From Komagataeibacter swingsii (GTDB taxonomy: Bacteria; Pseudomonadota; Alphaproteobacteria; Acetobacterales; Acetobacteraceae): DNA of 64,000 nt. The stretch spans positions 186,001 through 250,000 of the forward strand of contig NZ_NKUB01000002.1 of assembly GCF_003207895.1 (NCBI RefSeq), written 5' to 3'. The position numbers and the translations under genes were made by a program. Below the pieces are notes generated by a model. That model searched no databases. It was given only the letters and a program-made list of their open reading frames with translations, and was not told the origin of the DNA. Shown here one piece after another: positions 19,333 to 28,596 of the stretch; position 1 is the stretch's first letter, and every line of letters begins with the position of its first letter.

Positions 19333-20262
19333 TTATCTTTCGTTCACGCGTTCCAGGGCGCCCGTCGTGAACCCGATGTGCATCTGTTGCGCCAGCGCGT
19401 CAAACAGCGCCTGGCCGGCAAAGGACTTGCGCCGCTGGGGCAGGCTGCACAGGTCCAGCCGCGCGCTGATGGCATTGGCGGGCTGGATGGGTATGGCGCA
19501 TAGCAGCCCGTCCTGTATTTCACGCCGGCAACATTCCGGGGGCAGGACCAGGGCGGCCATGCCACGCATCGCGACTTCCTTCTGCATGACCAGCGAACCC
19601 GTCACGAATGCGGGGTCAAGGGTAATGCCGCAGGCCCGCGCCGCGCGGTTGAGTTCGCGGCGCACGCCAAAGGATTCATCGGGAATGGCCAGCGCATGGC
19701 ATGCCAGTTCCCTGATGGTCACGTGCGGCCTGCAGGCCAGCGCGTGATCCGTACTGACGATCACGCTGTGCCTGAGCTGTATGCTATGGCTGACGAAGGA
19801 CTGGGCCGTCTCGGGGGTAAACAGGCTGACCACCAGGTCGATGCCGCCATCGGTCAGGGCCTCGACCAGGCCGGACGCCCTGCTTTCAAACACATGGAAG
19901 CGCAGGTTGGGATAGCGTTCATGCACCGTGCAGATAGTGGGCACCAGCAATTCGGCCACGATCGCGCCACCAGCCTGTATCCTGACCGTGCCGCGTTTCA
20001 GCTGCTTCAGGTCGTCGATCTGCGTGCGGGTCACCGCGATATCATTCAGGATGCGCGCCGCCTGCCCCAGCAGCAGCTGGCCTGCCTCGGTCAGGCGGAT
20101 GCCGCCTGCATTGCGGTCAATCAGTTCCGATCCGAAATAATATTCAAGGCTGTCGATCTGGCGGCGCAGGGCGGTGGGGGTCATGTTCAGTCGCTGGGCG
20201 GCCTGCCGCAGCGATGCCGCCTGCGCCACGATCAGGAACAGTTGCAGGGCTTTAAGCGACAT
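19333..20262 (-). CDS. LysR-family regulator divergent from the amidase cassette
   Basis: A 309-residue LysR protein: MSLKALQLFLIVAQAASLRQ, then MTPTALRRQIDSLEYYFG as the DNA-binding helix and a ligand domain. The ATG at 20262 is favoured because GGGGA lies 7 nt upstream; ORF extension to 20382 adds unrelated residues. It is divergent from the amidase gene, the classic layout for a LysR that controls the neighbouring catabolic genes. Its ligand is unknown. Confidence 0.9.
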   Translation of the reverse strand: MSLKALQLFLIVAQAASLRQAAQRLNMTPTALRRQIDSLEYYFGSELIDRNAGGIRLTEAGQLLLGQAARILNDIAVTRTQIDDLKQLKRGTVRIQAGGAIVAELLVPTICTVHERYPNLRFHVFESRASGLVEALTDGGIDLVVSLFTPETAQSFVSHSIQLRHSVIVSTDHALACRPHVTIRELACHALAIPDESFGVRRELNRAARACGITLDPAFVTGSLVMQKEVAMRGMAALVLPPECCRREIQDGLLCAIPIQPANAISARLDLCSLPQRRKSFAGQALFDALAQQMHIGFTTGALERVNER

Positions 20263-20514
20263 ACACATTCCCCATTGATACGCAGCGGGCCAATGGCCTC
20301 GAACATATACGTCAGGCCGTAATAGTTTAAGGAAAAAGTAGGAAACCAGAAAAATCCTGCCCCGACTGGCCCAAAAAGGCATGACTTTACAATATCGTTT
20401 CGATTGTAGATCGTTTTATATCCCACCCTGCGCACAAATTTGGGATATTCAGGATCTGCGGGCCGCCCATACCATCATGTTATCGAAATAAGTTATCCCT
20501 TCCCCCAATATCCT

Positions 20515-20530
20515 CCCTGTAATTACAGGG
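20515..20530. promoter_or_regulatory. Perfect 16-bp palindrome upstream of the amidase
   Basis: CCCTGTAATTACAGGG is a perfect inverted repeat ending 30 bp before the amidase start and inside the intergenic region shared with the LysR gene. It could be an operator for that LysR or another dimeric regulator. Its role is untested. Confidence 0.45.
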
Positions 20531-20560
20531 TGTGAAGGGAAATGAAAGAAACCTACGCCC

Positions 20561-21949
20561 ATGATGGACCTGACGGCACGAGAACTCCTTTCTTCCTATC
20601 GGAAAAGAACCCTTTCCCCGGTTGAATACGCCAATGCGCTGATCGCGCATATCGCACGTTGGGAAAGCACGCTTGGGGCGCTGTACGCCTACGAACCCGA
20701 CAGGCTTGTCAGTGAAGCGCGCCAGTCGGAACGGCGGTGGATGAACGGCCGCCCCTGCGGCATCCTGGACGGCGTGCCCGCGACGCTGAAGGAACTGATC
20801 GCGACCAAGGGCCTGCCCATCCCGCAGGGCAGCATCGCCAGCACGCTGGTGCCCGCAACGCAGGACGCCCCGCCCGCCGCCCGGCTGAAGGAAGCGGGCG
20901 CGCTGATTTTCGCAAAAACCACGGTGCCCGATTTCGCCATGCTGTCGTCGGGGCTTTCGACATTCCACCCGCTGGCGCGCAACCCATGGAACCTGGCCTG
21001 TAACCCCGGCGGTTCCAGCGCGGGCGCTGCTGCTGCTGCGGCGGCGGGTTACGGGCCGCTGCATGTCGGCACGGATATTGGTGGTTCCGTCCGGCTGCCG
21101 GCGGCGTGGTGCGGGCTGGTCGGGTTCAAGCCCTCGCTCGGGCGCATTCCCATCGATCCGTATTATATCGGCCGCTGCGCAGGCCCCATGACACGCACGG
21201 TGGGCGATGCGGCCCTGATGATGAACGTGCTGTCCCTGCCCGACGCGCGTGATGCGACCAGCCTGCCTTATGCCGATATCGACTGGGACAGCTATTACAA
21301 GGGCATGGATGTACGCGGCCTGAAGGTCGGGCTGATGCTGGATGCGGGCTGCGGGCTGACGCTGGATGATGAAATCCGGGTCGCGATTGAAAACGTGGCC
21401 GGTGTGTTTGCCGACATGGGGGCCGAAATCATCCCGGTGGACCCGGTCATGACGCCGGCGATGCTGTCGGGGCTGGACCAGTACTGGTCCGCGCGCAGTT
21501 GGGCGGAACTGAGCCAGCTTCCCCCCGACCGGCTGGAAAAGGTGCTGCCCTTCATCCGCACATGGGCGCAACGTGGCGAGAAGGTCAGCGGCGTCGCTGC
21601 CGTGGACGGGCTGGGACAGACATTTGCCATGCGGCAAAAATGTGCTCAACTATTTGAACATGTTGACATTGTCCTGTCGCCTACCACGCCCAATGTCAGT
21701 TTCCCCGCTGAATATCCCGGACCGACCAACGACCCCGAACGCTCCTTTGACCACATTGCCTTTACCGTCCCGTGGAACATGTCCGAACAGCCCGCCATAT
21801 CCATCCACTGCGGTTTTTCACACGGCGGGATGCCCATCGGGGCGCAGATCGTAACACCGCGCTTTGCCGACCTGCAGGCCATCCGGCTGGCGGCCCTGTA
21901 TGAAACGGCGCGTGGTCCCGTGCCATGCTGGCCGCTGCCCCCGTCATGA
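20561..21949 (+). CDS. Amidase-signature family hydrolase
   Basis: A 462-residue amidase with the complete Ser-cisSer-Lys triad: K77 (GVPATLKE), S152 (PGGSSAG) and S176 (DIGGSVR). The 75- and 24-residue spacings equal those of well-studied family members. The C-terminal block TVPWNMSEQPAIS is also typical. Substrates in this family range from simple amides to cyclic amide dimers, so the exact one is open. It is the first gene of a cassette with a symporter and a NylC-like hydrolase. ATG at 20561 or 20564 could be the start; neither has a clear ribosome-binding site. Confidence 0.9.
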   Translation: MMDLTARELLSSYRKRTLSPVEYANALIAHIARWESTLGALYAYEPDRLVSEARQSERRWMNGRPCGILDGVPATLKELIATKGLPIPQGSIASTLVPATQDAPPAARLKEAGALIFAKTTVPDFAMLSSGLSTFHPLARNPWNLACNPGGSSAGAAAAAAAGYGPLHVGTDIGGSVRLPAAWCGLVGFKPSLGRIPIDPYYIGRCAGPMTRTVGDAALMMNVLSLPDARDATSLPYADIDWDSYYKGMDVRGLKVGLMLDAGCGLTLDDEIRVAIENVAGVFADMGAEIIPVDPVMTPAMLSGLDQYWSARSWAELSQLPPDRLEKVLPFIRTWAQRGEKVSGVAAVDGLGQTFAMRQKCAQLFEHVDIVLSPTTPNVSFPAEYPGPTNDPERSFDHIAFTVPWNMSEQPAISIHCGFSHGGMPIGAQIVTPRFADLQAIRLAALYETARGPVPCWPLPPS

Positions 21950-22708
21950 ATGGGGGAAACAGGTTCGCATTGTTCGGCTGCCAAGCTTCCCATAATTTCT
22001 GAACGGAGCGTATATGCAATGAAAGAATATGGAAAGATAACGACGACAGACCGGGTCACGGTCCTGTTGGCCAGCGCCCTGCCAACCTGTACCGATGTCT
22101 TTGCGGCATCGGTGATGACGAACGAACACAAACCCCAATCCGCCCCCGACAGGCAGCGGGCCGGCATTCAGGCTGCGCCACAGCCTGAAACCATCGATAT
22201 CAGCGATGCAACAGTTCATGCGGGCCATCTGCGGCGTGCCGGCGGCTCCATTGCCCATCTTGGCCGCGAGACGCAGAATTGTGGATATGAACAGGACACG
22301 TATGAACACAACAAGGCACTGAACGTCACGACATCCCGGGCCACCCTGGCGAACAGAAACAGGCCGGGAAAGACAGTGGGCCTTACAAAAATACAGTTTG
22401 GTGGTTTGGACAGTAATGGCCTCCCCTTACCCGAAGCAACCCATGGCCATATACCAAAAGCCAACATGCCTTACTGCAACGAAAAATATTCTGTCACTTC
22501 CGGCTTGCCGTATAATGTAAAATCATGCCCCCGGCTGAATGGCAGGCAGGTGTACCAATCCGAAAAAGGAAAGCGGAGTGTAAAAGACTATGTGCGGAAT
22601 GGATTCAACCGTATCCATGACCCGACGCATGTTTTTTGTACAACGTTCAATTCTGGCATTTTCGGATCGCCACGTCTCCCTATTATCCATAGCAGTGATG
22701 CACATTGA
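21950..22708 (+). other. Unrecognised ORF, possibly a decayed gene
   Basis: An open frame of 252 codons fills the gap between the amidase and the symporter genes. From the ATG at 22020 it has a weak signal-like stretch (VTVLLASALPTCTDVFA), followed by sequence without a recognisable fold, repeats or domain. Codon use is less GC-biased at third positions than in neighbours and no good ribosome-binding site is seen. It may be a lineage-specific exported protein or the remnant of a lost gene. I do not assign a function. Confidence 0.35.
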
Positions 22709-22725
22709 AATGACATCGTAACACC

Positions 22726-23019
22726 ATGACAACAGCACAGGGCCAGACAGGAATGCACGATCAGGACGGACGCAATGACACCATGCAAGCAGTCCCCGCC
22801 CTTTCCCTGCCAGCGCTGGTCGTCGGCCTTGGCCTGCCTTACTGTCTGGTTATCGGGGGCGGTCTTGCCCTGCGCGCGCAGGAGATGACGCTGTTCGGGG
22901 CGCCGCTGGAAATAATCTGGATATTCGCCTGTTTTATACTGGTTCCGGCATGCCTGTATATCTGCTGGCGCCTCTCCTCATCTGCGCGATTCAATGCAGA
23001 TAGAAAGCCGGTGGAATAA
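22726..23019 (+). CDS. Small two-helix membrane protein, DUF3311-like symporter partner
   Basis: A protein of up to 97 residues with two hydrophobic segments (about 26-48 and 60-80) around a loop with GAPLEIIW. This layout matches DUF3311 proteins, which are encoded directly before sodium:solute symporters and probably act as a small subunit. Only 3 bp separate it from the symporter gene. The start is uncertain: ATGs at 22726, 22756 and 22783 are all in frame. Confidence 0.7.
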   Translation: MTTAQGQTGMHDQDGRNDTMQAVPALSLPALVVGLGLPYCLVIGGGLALRAQEMTLFGAPLEIIWIFACFILVPACLYICWRLSSSARFNADRKPVE

Positions 23020-23022
23020 GGG

Positions 23023-24417
23023 ATGGAAATTTCCGTATTCATGGCTGTCATCATGACTTCCGTTCTGATCGCCGTTTACTCCCGGTATCGCCATGCTGCC
23101 CGGAACGCGCGCGATTTCTTTGTGGCATCGGGTCAGTTTGGCGCAATCCTCATTTTTTTCCTGACCATTGGTGAAACATACAGTATTGGCAGCGTGCTGG
23201 GTTTTCCCGCCGGCATATACACCCAGGGCAGCGGGTTCGGGTTCTGGTTCCTGGGATATATCCTGCTGTCCTATCCTGTGGGGTATTTCCTGAACCCGCG
23301 CATATGGATACTGGGGCAGCGTTACGCGTGCATAACCGTCGCCGATATTTTCCGTAACCATTATGCCAGTCGCGCGCTTGAAATCCTTGTTGTGCTGAAT
23401 ACGGCATTATTTCTTCTTCCATTTGGCGAAATGCAGTTTGCGGGCCTTATGGTGGTGGTACGTAACCTGGGCTGGCATATCCCGGGCATGATGATGACGG
23501 GCCTGTGCGCGTCACTGACACTGGCGTGGATATTACTGTCGGGCATTCGGGCGCCCGCCTATGTGTCCATACTGAAGGATGTTCTGATGGTGGCGGCCAT
23601 CGTGCTTGGTGGTTATGCGGCCATGCATGCCATGCACTGGCCTGCCGGCATGCCGGAATTCGCCAGCGCCAGTAACGCCGGGCCGGTCCTGCCGGGCGGG
23701 AACGCCTTTATCGTTTCAACCATCATACTGCAATCGATCGGACTATGTGTCGCGCCGCAGACGGTCGCCTTCCTGTTTACTGCAAAATCTCCCCGAACAT
23801 TGCAGAAAAACCAGATATTCATGCCATTTTATATGCTCATGTTCCCGTTCCTGTTCTTGATGGCGCTGTATGTCCGGGCATCGGGCGCGACACCTGCATC
23901 ACCCAATGATGTCTTCATGGTCGCGGTCTGCGCCACCCTGCCCCACTGGGCACGCGGGCTGGTGGCAGGGGGGTGCGCATTATCGGCGCTGGTGATCCTT
24001 GCGGGGGTCTGCCTGGCGTTGGGACCGCTGGTTTCGCGCAACCTCATGCCCGGCCATTCCGACCGTGCGCAGAAAATCGGGGCACAGATTACAATCGCCA
24101 TCTATCTTGTGGTCTCCGTACTGGGCGGGGCATCGCTGTCGGGGCTGATGGTCATCCTGAACAACCTGTATTATATCGGCATTACCCAGTTGGCGCCGGG
24201 CATTATTGTTTCCTTACTTAACCGTAGGGTATCCGCCATTCCCATCATTGCCGGCCTGTTATGTGGCGACCTGACCGGAATGGGCCTGTTTTTCTTTCAT
24301 GTCATGCCAGCCGGACTGAATCCCGGCATGATCGGGCTGATAATCAATGCCTTGGTCGTTTGGGGCGGCATATCGCATGCGTCCAGAACGTCCTCAGCTC
24401 CCTTAACCCCCTTATGA
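23023..24417 (+). CDS. Sodium:solute symporter family transporter
   Basis: A 464-residue inner-membrane transporter of the SSS family with about 12-13 hydrophobic helices. The N-terminal signature FFVASGQFGAILIFFLTIGE and the GFPAGIYTQG loop are typical of PanF/YhjB-like members. It imports a small organic solute with sodium. Its partner gene precedes it and an amide hydrolase follows, which suggests that it takes up the substrate or product of the flanking hydrolases. The actual solute is unknown. Confidence 0.88.
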   Translation: MEISVFMAVIMTSVLIAVYSRYRHAARNARDFFVASGQFGAILIFFLTIGETYSIGSVLGFPAGIYTQGSGFGFWFLGYILLSYPVGYFLNPRIWILGQRYACITVADIFRNHYASRALEILVVLNTALFLLPFGEMQFAGLMVVVRNLGWHIPGMMMTGLCASLTLAWILLSGIRAPAYVSILKDVLMVAAIVLGGYAAMHAMHWPAGMPEFASASNAGPVLPGGNAFIVSTIILQSIGLCVAPQTVAFLFTAKSPRTLQKNQIFMPFYMLMFPFLFLMALYVRASGATPASPNDVFMVAVCATLPHWARGLVAGGCALSALVILAGVCLALGPLVSRNLMPGHSDRAQKIGAQITIAIYLVVSVLGGASLSGLMVILNNLYYIGITQLAPGIIVSLLNRRVSAIPIIAGLLCGDLTGMGLFFFHVMPAGLNPGMIGLIINALVVWGGISHASRTSSAPLTPL

Positions 24418-24446
24418 CGCCACAAACAGATATCTGTGACTGAAAG

Positions 24447-25571
24447 GTGATGAAATTGCATAGACGCCAACTGATCAAGGCCATGCTGGCCACGGGTGGC
24501 ATGGCGGTTGTACCCCATGCTGTTTCAGCCGCCATGCCCGCACGCATGGGCGGACCGGGCAGACTGAACCTTATGACGGATGTCGCCGGCCTGAAAATCG
24601 GGCTGGCTGATGATCCCGGCGCCTATACGGGTGTTACGGTCATCCTGCCCGACCAGCGCGCGGCCTGTGCGGTGGATGTGCGTGGCGGTGGCCCCGGCAC
24701 GCGGGAGACAGATGCGCTGAGTGCTGGCAACCTGGTCCGCAGCGTTGACGCCATCGTCCTGTCCGGTGGTTCAGTCTACGGCCTGGCAACGGCGGATGGC
24801 GTGGTGAACTGGCTGGGGGCACAGGGGCGTGGCTTCTCGCTTATTCCCAAAAAGGGCGTGCCGCCTTCCCCCATCGTGCCGACCGCCGTGCTGTATGACC
24901 TTGCCAATGGCGGGAACAAGCAGTGGGGCACCAATCCCCCCTATCACCGGCTGGGGGAACAGGCGGTACGCCACGCCAAGGCCGGAGCGTTTACGCTGGG
25001 CACGGCAGGCGGCGGATATGGCGCGGGCGCGGGCAGCCTGAAGGGCGGCCTGGGTTCGGCTTCGTTCCAGACCGGCGATGGCATGACCGTTGGCGCGCTG
25101 GTCTGCGTCAACAGCCTTGGTTCGGTCGTGGTGCCGGGCACACGCAATTTCTGGGCCGGGCCACTGGAAATCGACAGTGAATTCGGTGGTCTGGGCGCAT
25201 CATCCCGTTCGGTTTATGGCGAGGACTGGGGCGAAGCCAAACTGAACCCCGGCGCACGCGCAAATACCACCATTGCCTGCATTGCCGTGGACGTACGGCT
25301 GGATGCGGATGAACTCAAGCGCGTGGCAATGATGGCGCAGGACGGGCTTGCCCGCGCAATCCGCCCCATCCATTCGCCGTTTGACGGGGATGTGGTCTTT
25401 GCCCTGTCTACCGCGCAGAAAGAAGTACCGGGGCAGAACCGCGAACTGGTCATTGCCCGGTTGGGTTCCGTCGCCGCCGATACGCTTGCCCGCGCTGTGG
25501 CACGTGGCGTCCATGCCGCAACCCTGCCCCCCCATCGCCAGGGCAGGACATGGCATGATCTGCCGGCCTGA
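24447..25571 (+). CDS. P1/S58 family self-cleaving hydrolase (DmpA/NylC-like)
   Basis: A 374-residue N-terminal-nucleophile hydrolase. In this family the precursor cleaves itself to expose the catalytic residue; here the likely site is N273/T274 in ARANTTIACIAVD, the same N-T pair used by the nylon-oligomer hydrolase NylC. GGGPGTRETDAL and LSGGSVYGLATADGV are family blocks. The N-terminus (HRRQLIKAMLATGG) resembles a Tat signal, so the enzyme may act in the periplasm. It follows the symporter by 30 bp. It may act on beta-peptides, D-amino acid amides or other oligoamides. Confidence 0.85.
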   Translation: MMKLHRRQLIKAMLATGGMAVVPHAVSAAMPARMGGPGRLNLMTDVAGLKIGLADDPGAYTGVTVILPDQRAACAVDVRGGGPGTRETDALSAGNLVRSVDAIVLSGGSVYGLATADGVVNWLGAQGRGFSLIPKKGVPPSPIVPTAVLYDLANGGNKQWGTNPPYHRLGEQAVRHAKAGAFTLGTAGGGYGAGAGSLKGGLGSASFQTGDGMTVGALVCVNSLGSVVVPGTRNFWAGPLEIDSEFGGLGASSRSVYGEDWGEAKLNPGARANTTIACIAVDVRLDADELKRVAMMAQDGLARAIRPIHSPFDGDVVFALSTAQKEVPGQNRELVIARLGSVAADTLARAVARGVHAATLPPHRQGRTWHDLPA

Positions 25572-26254
25572 TGCCGGATATATGGCAAAGACGTTTATGA
25601 AGAAAATCGGACTTATCTGTTTCATCTATATTTGCGGACAAGATACCAAACATGAGGATTACTGAACCAAAGGTGCCAGGCGGCCTTGTTCTTCTGCCCT
25701 GTATGCAAACCCTGCCTGCCAACAAAGGCCACGTCGCTTCATTTTTGTTGGATGGCAATTTTTCAGGCCATGTTGTCAATGGTGTGCTGGCTTTCCTGCA
25801 TTCCTGCCCGCCCCACGATGAGCCTGCATCGTTTAGGAGAAAGGTGAGCCTGTAATCAGCTGTCATTGAGTAAATGTTACATAAAACCAAATAACCATCG
25901 GGAACATCCAAGCACCTTGCCCAGGGACAAATACATCACTTTTATTTTGTTACAGCATAAATTGTTTCTTTAAAGAAATATTTTTCTTGCAACTCTCTTA
26001 TCCCTGGGTCATATTTTTTCTCATGATGTGGAAAGTTTGATAGTACTTCCCTTCTCTCGCTTAAATTAAGGCATCCGGTGCTTTGTTCGCGTGGACCGAA
26101 GCCAGATCAACCCATGCGCCAGCTACGGAAACAGGATGGCGCCACGCGATGGCATGAATTAATGGAACAGCAACATACATAGCGCGCAGGAAAGTACGAA
26201 AGTAACCGTAAATGGTTCAACCAAGGCATCAGTAATATATGGAAAGTCATATCA
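25572..26254. other. Gene-free stretch with AT-rich leader of the receptor gene
   Basis: No convincing gene lies here. Short overlapping ORFs (such as 25652-25855) lack ribosome-binding sites and recognisable sequence. From about 25860 the DNA becomes clearly AT-rich and probably contains the promoter and leader of the downstream receptor gene. CTGTCAT at 25860 recalls half a Pho box, but no second half at the right distance is visible. Confidence 0.4.
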
Positions 26255-28570
26255 ATGTACAAAAAAAGTCATATGCTAAAAAACCGTAGAATGGCACTTG
26301 CCCTTGGTGGCGCGATCCTGCCGTTTCCCAATGTGGCCTACAGCCAGACGCTCCCCGCTGCCTCAGGCCCTGTAGTCCACAAAAAAAACCTGCCCCATAC
26401 CACCCACGCGCCCTCCACGCCCCGGACCGCGACGCCCAAGCCACGCATTGAAAATGTTATTGTAACATCAGAAAGGCGTGCGCAGAGTGCGCAGAACATT
26501 CCGTCTTCAATCAGCGTCATTTCCAGCAAGGTTCTGGAAAACAGGAATATCAACAACGTATTCGACCTGCAATACGCGACACCTTCACTGCAGGTTCAGC
26601 CTTCCTATGGCAGCGGGCAGTATACCTATACGATCCGTGGCGTAGGATTTTCAGGATATTCCAGTAACAATTCCCCCACCGTCGGTATTTATATCGACGA
26701 AGTTGCCAATCCGGTCCCGTTCGGCATCAATGGCATGATGTTTGACATGCAACGCGTTGAAGTACTGCGCGGCCCGCAAGGCACGCTGTACGGACGCAAC
26801 AGCACGGGCGGCGCGATCAATTACATAACCAACAAGCCGACCGATACGCTGAAAGGTGGCATAGCCGCCCAATATGGTCGCTTTAATGACACCAAGATTG
26901 ATGGTTACATATCCGGCCCGATCACGGATAAACTGCGCTTTCGCTTTGCAACCGAAACCCAGCAGGGCGGCGCATGGCAGTACAATCCTGAAGCCCGCGA
27001 ATCCCTGGGCAATGTCAGCCGGGGCGCCGCGCGTCTGCTTCTGGATTACATGCCTAGCGATACCCTGAAGTTTGAGTATAACCTGCATGGCAGCATCGAC
27101 CGATCGGATGCCAATGGCGTGCATGCCTGGACACCCATCACTTCACTGAGCAAGACAGATCCGATACAGGTATCCCCTGACCGGTATGCCACCACATGGG
27201 GTACGTCCCCGGCATTTGCCAAGGAAATTGGCATTTCACCCAATACCACGCCGTTCAGCCATATTGATACCGGCGGAACAAATCTTCGCATGGAAAAGAA
27301 GCTCCCGGGTTTCACTATTACCGACCTGGCTAGCTATGATTACATGCAACGCAACGAATATGATAATTTTGATGATTCTTCCCTTTCCCTTGCCGATGTC
27401 TCATTCAAGACACGTGCATCTGTTTTTTCGAATGAACTACGATTTTCATCCAATACGGGTGGCCGCCTGCACTGGATCGCCGGGGTTTATTACGGCCATC
27501 AATGGCTGAATGACCGATATCAGTCAGGATTTACCAATCTATATAAGACCGATGGTGACGTACGGTATTCACAGGTAGTCAATACCATCAGCGGTTTTGG
27601 CCAATTGACATATGACATAACCCCCAAGCTGCATATTGTTGGTGGTTTCCGTATGGAGCATGAATCACGGCATCTGGACAATGTATATGCCCACTACATC
27701 GTTAATAACGTAATAACAAACCCGAACAACTATGTCGGCCAGCGTACCCAGTCCTATACTCTTCCCTCGGCCAAATTCAGCATCGAGTACAATCCGATCC
27801 ATAACGATATGGCCTATTTTACATTTTCAAAAGGTGTAAAATCCGGCGGATTTACCCTATACAATTCCAACAATGTCGCGGCGATGACAGAGCCATTCAA
27901 GCCGGAAAATCTTTTTTCTTATGAAATCGGCAACAAGATCATTATCCCAAAGTACAATATCCGGTTTAATGCAGATTTTTTCTACTACGATTACTTTGAC
28001 CGTCAGGTTCAGGCAGAAACCGTCAACCCCAATACGGGGGGCATCGGTATATACGTCAATGCACCCCGGTCCCATGAATATGGCGGAGAATACGAATTCG
28101 AATGGTCGCCGATTCCAGGACTGAACATTTCCCAGTCTGGCGCTTATGTTACAGGGGCGTATGACCAATTTACCGAAGTTACCGGCGCCATCAAGGGCAG
28201 TGACGGCCTGTATACCGCGCGTGTGGAAAACATGGCAGGAAAAGGCATTTCGGTCCCGCATTTCATGGCAAACGGTTCAGTTGATTATACATGGCCGATA
28301 GGGAAATATAACCTGAATACTGGAATGAATTACAGTGTCAGAACAACCAACTGGAGTCCCAACCCTGTTGATACGATAGCTGGCTATACTTTGTGGGGTG
28401 CCTACATGTCCATTGCGCCACGTCAGGGACACTGGAAATTCGAGGCTATTGGCGAGAACATCTTCAACAAGCAATATGACGTCACGCGCGGCTATTTTGT
28501 CAGCGGCGACTATATTGGCCTGGCTGGCAGGCCCGCCACCTGGTACGTGCGCGTGCGCGGCGATTTCTGA
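26255..28570 (+). CDS. TonB-dependent outer-membrane receptor
   Basis: A 771-residue receptor with a signal peptide, a Pro/Thr-rich linker, and the TonB box/plug start IENVIVTSERRAQS. The plug contains TIRGVGFSG and VEVLRGPQGTLYGRNSTGGA, and the barrel ends in the aromatic terminus RVRGDF. GGAAAG lies 8 nt before the ATG at 26255. It belongs to the broad FecA/CirA-like class used for many ligands. Because a PhoD phosphatase follows 26 bp after and an acid phosphatase next, it may import a phosphorylated compound rather than a siderophore; that is inference. Confidence 0.92.
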   Translation: MYKKSHMLKNRRMALALGGAILPFPNVAYSQTLPAASGPVVHKKNLPHTTHAPSTPRTATPKPRIENVIVTSERRAQSAQNIPSSISVISSKVLENRNINNVFDLQYATPSLQVQPSYGSGQYTYTIRGVGFSGYSSNNSPTVGIYIDEVANPVPFGINGMMFDMQRVEVLRGPQGTLYGRNSTGGAINYITNKPTDTLKGGIAAQYGRFNDTKIDGYISGPITDKLRFRFATETQQGGAWQYNPEARESLGNVSRGAARLLLDYMPSDTLKFEYNLHGSIDRSDANGVHAWTPITSLSKTDPIQVSPDRYATTWGTSPAFAKEIGISPNTTPFSHIDTGGTNLRMEKKLPGFTITDLASYDYMQRNEYDNFDDSSLSLADVSFKTRASVFSNELRFSSNTGGRLHWIAGVYYGHQWLNDRYQSGFTNLYKTDGDVRYSQVVNTISGFGQLTYDITPKLHIVGGFRMEHESRHLDNVYAHYIVNNVITNPNNYVGQRTQSYTLPSAKFSIEYNPIHNDMAYFTFSKGVKSGGFTLYNSNNVAAMTEPFKPENLFSYEIGNKIIIPKYNIRFNADFFYYDYFDRQVQAETVNPNTGGIGIYVNAPRSHEYGGEYEFEWSPIPGLNISQSGAYVTGAYDQFTEVTGAIKGSDGLYTARVENMAGKGISVPHFMANGSVDYTWPIGKYNLNTGMNYSVRTTNWSPNPVDTIAGYTLWGAYMSIAPRQGHWKFEAIGENIFNKQYDVTRGYFVSGDYIGLAGRPATWYVRVRGDF

Positions 28571-28596
28571 CCACGATGGTTACACGGAGAGCGCAT

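Noticed and set aside
20542-20625. Short leader-peptide frame starting just before the amidase
   Set aside because: The GGGAA before its ATG is only 2 nt away, too close for a normal ribosome-binding site, and the peptide is not recognisable.
25860-25881. Possible Pho box upstream of the receptor-phosphatase cluster
   Set aside because: CTGTCAT is present, but the second repeat at 11-bp spacing is not, and the site is about 390 bp from the receptor start.
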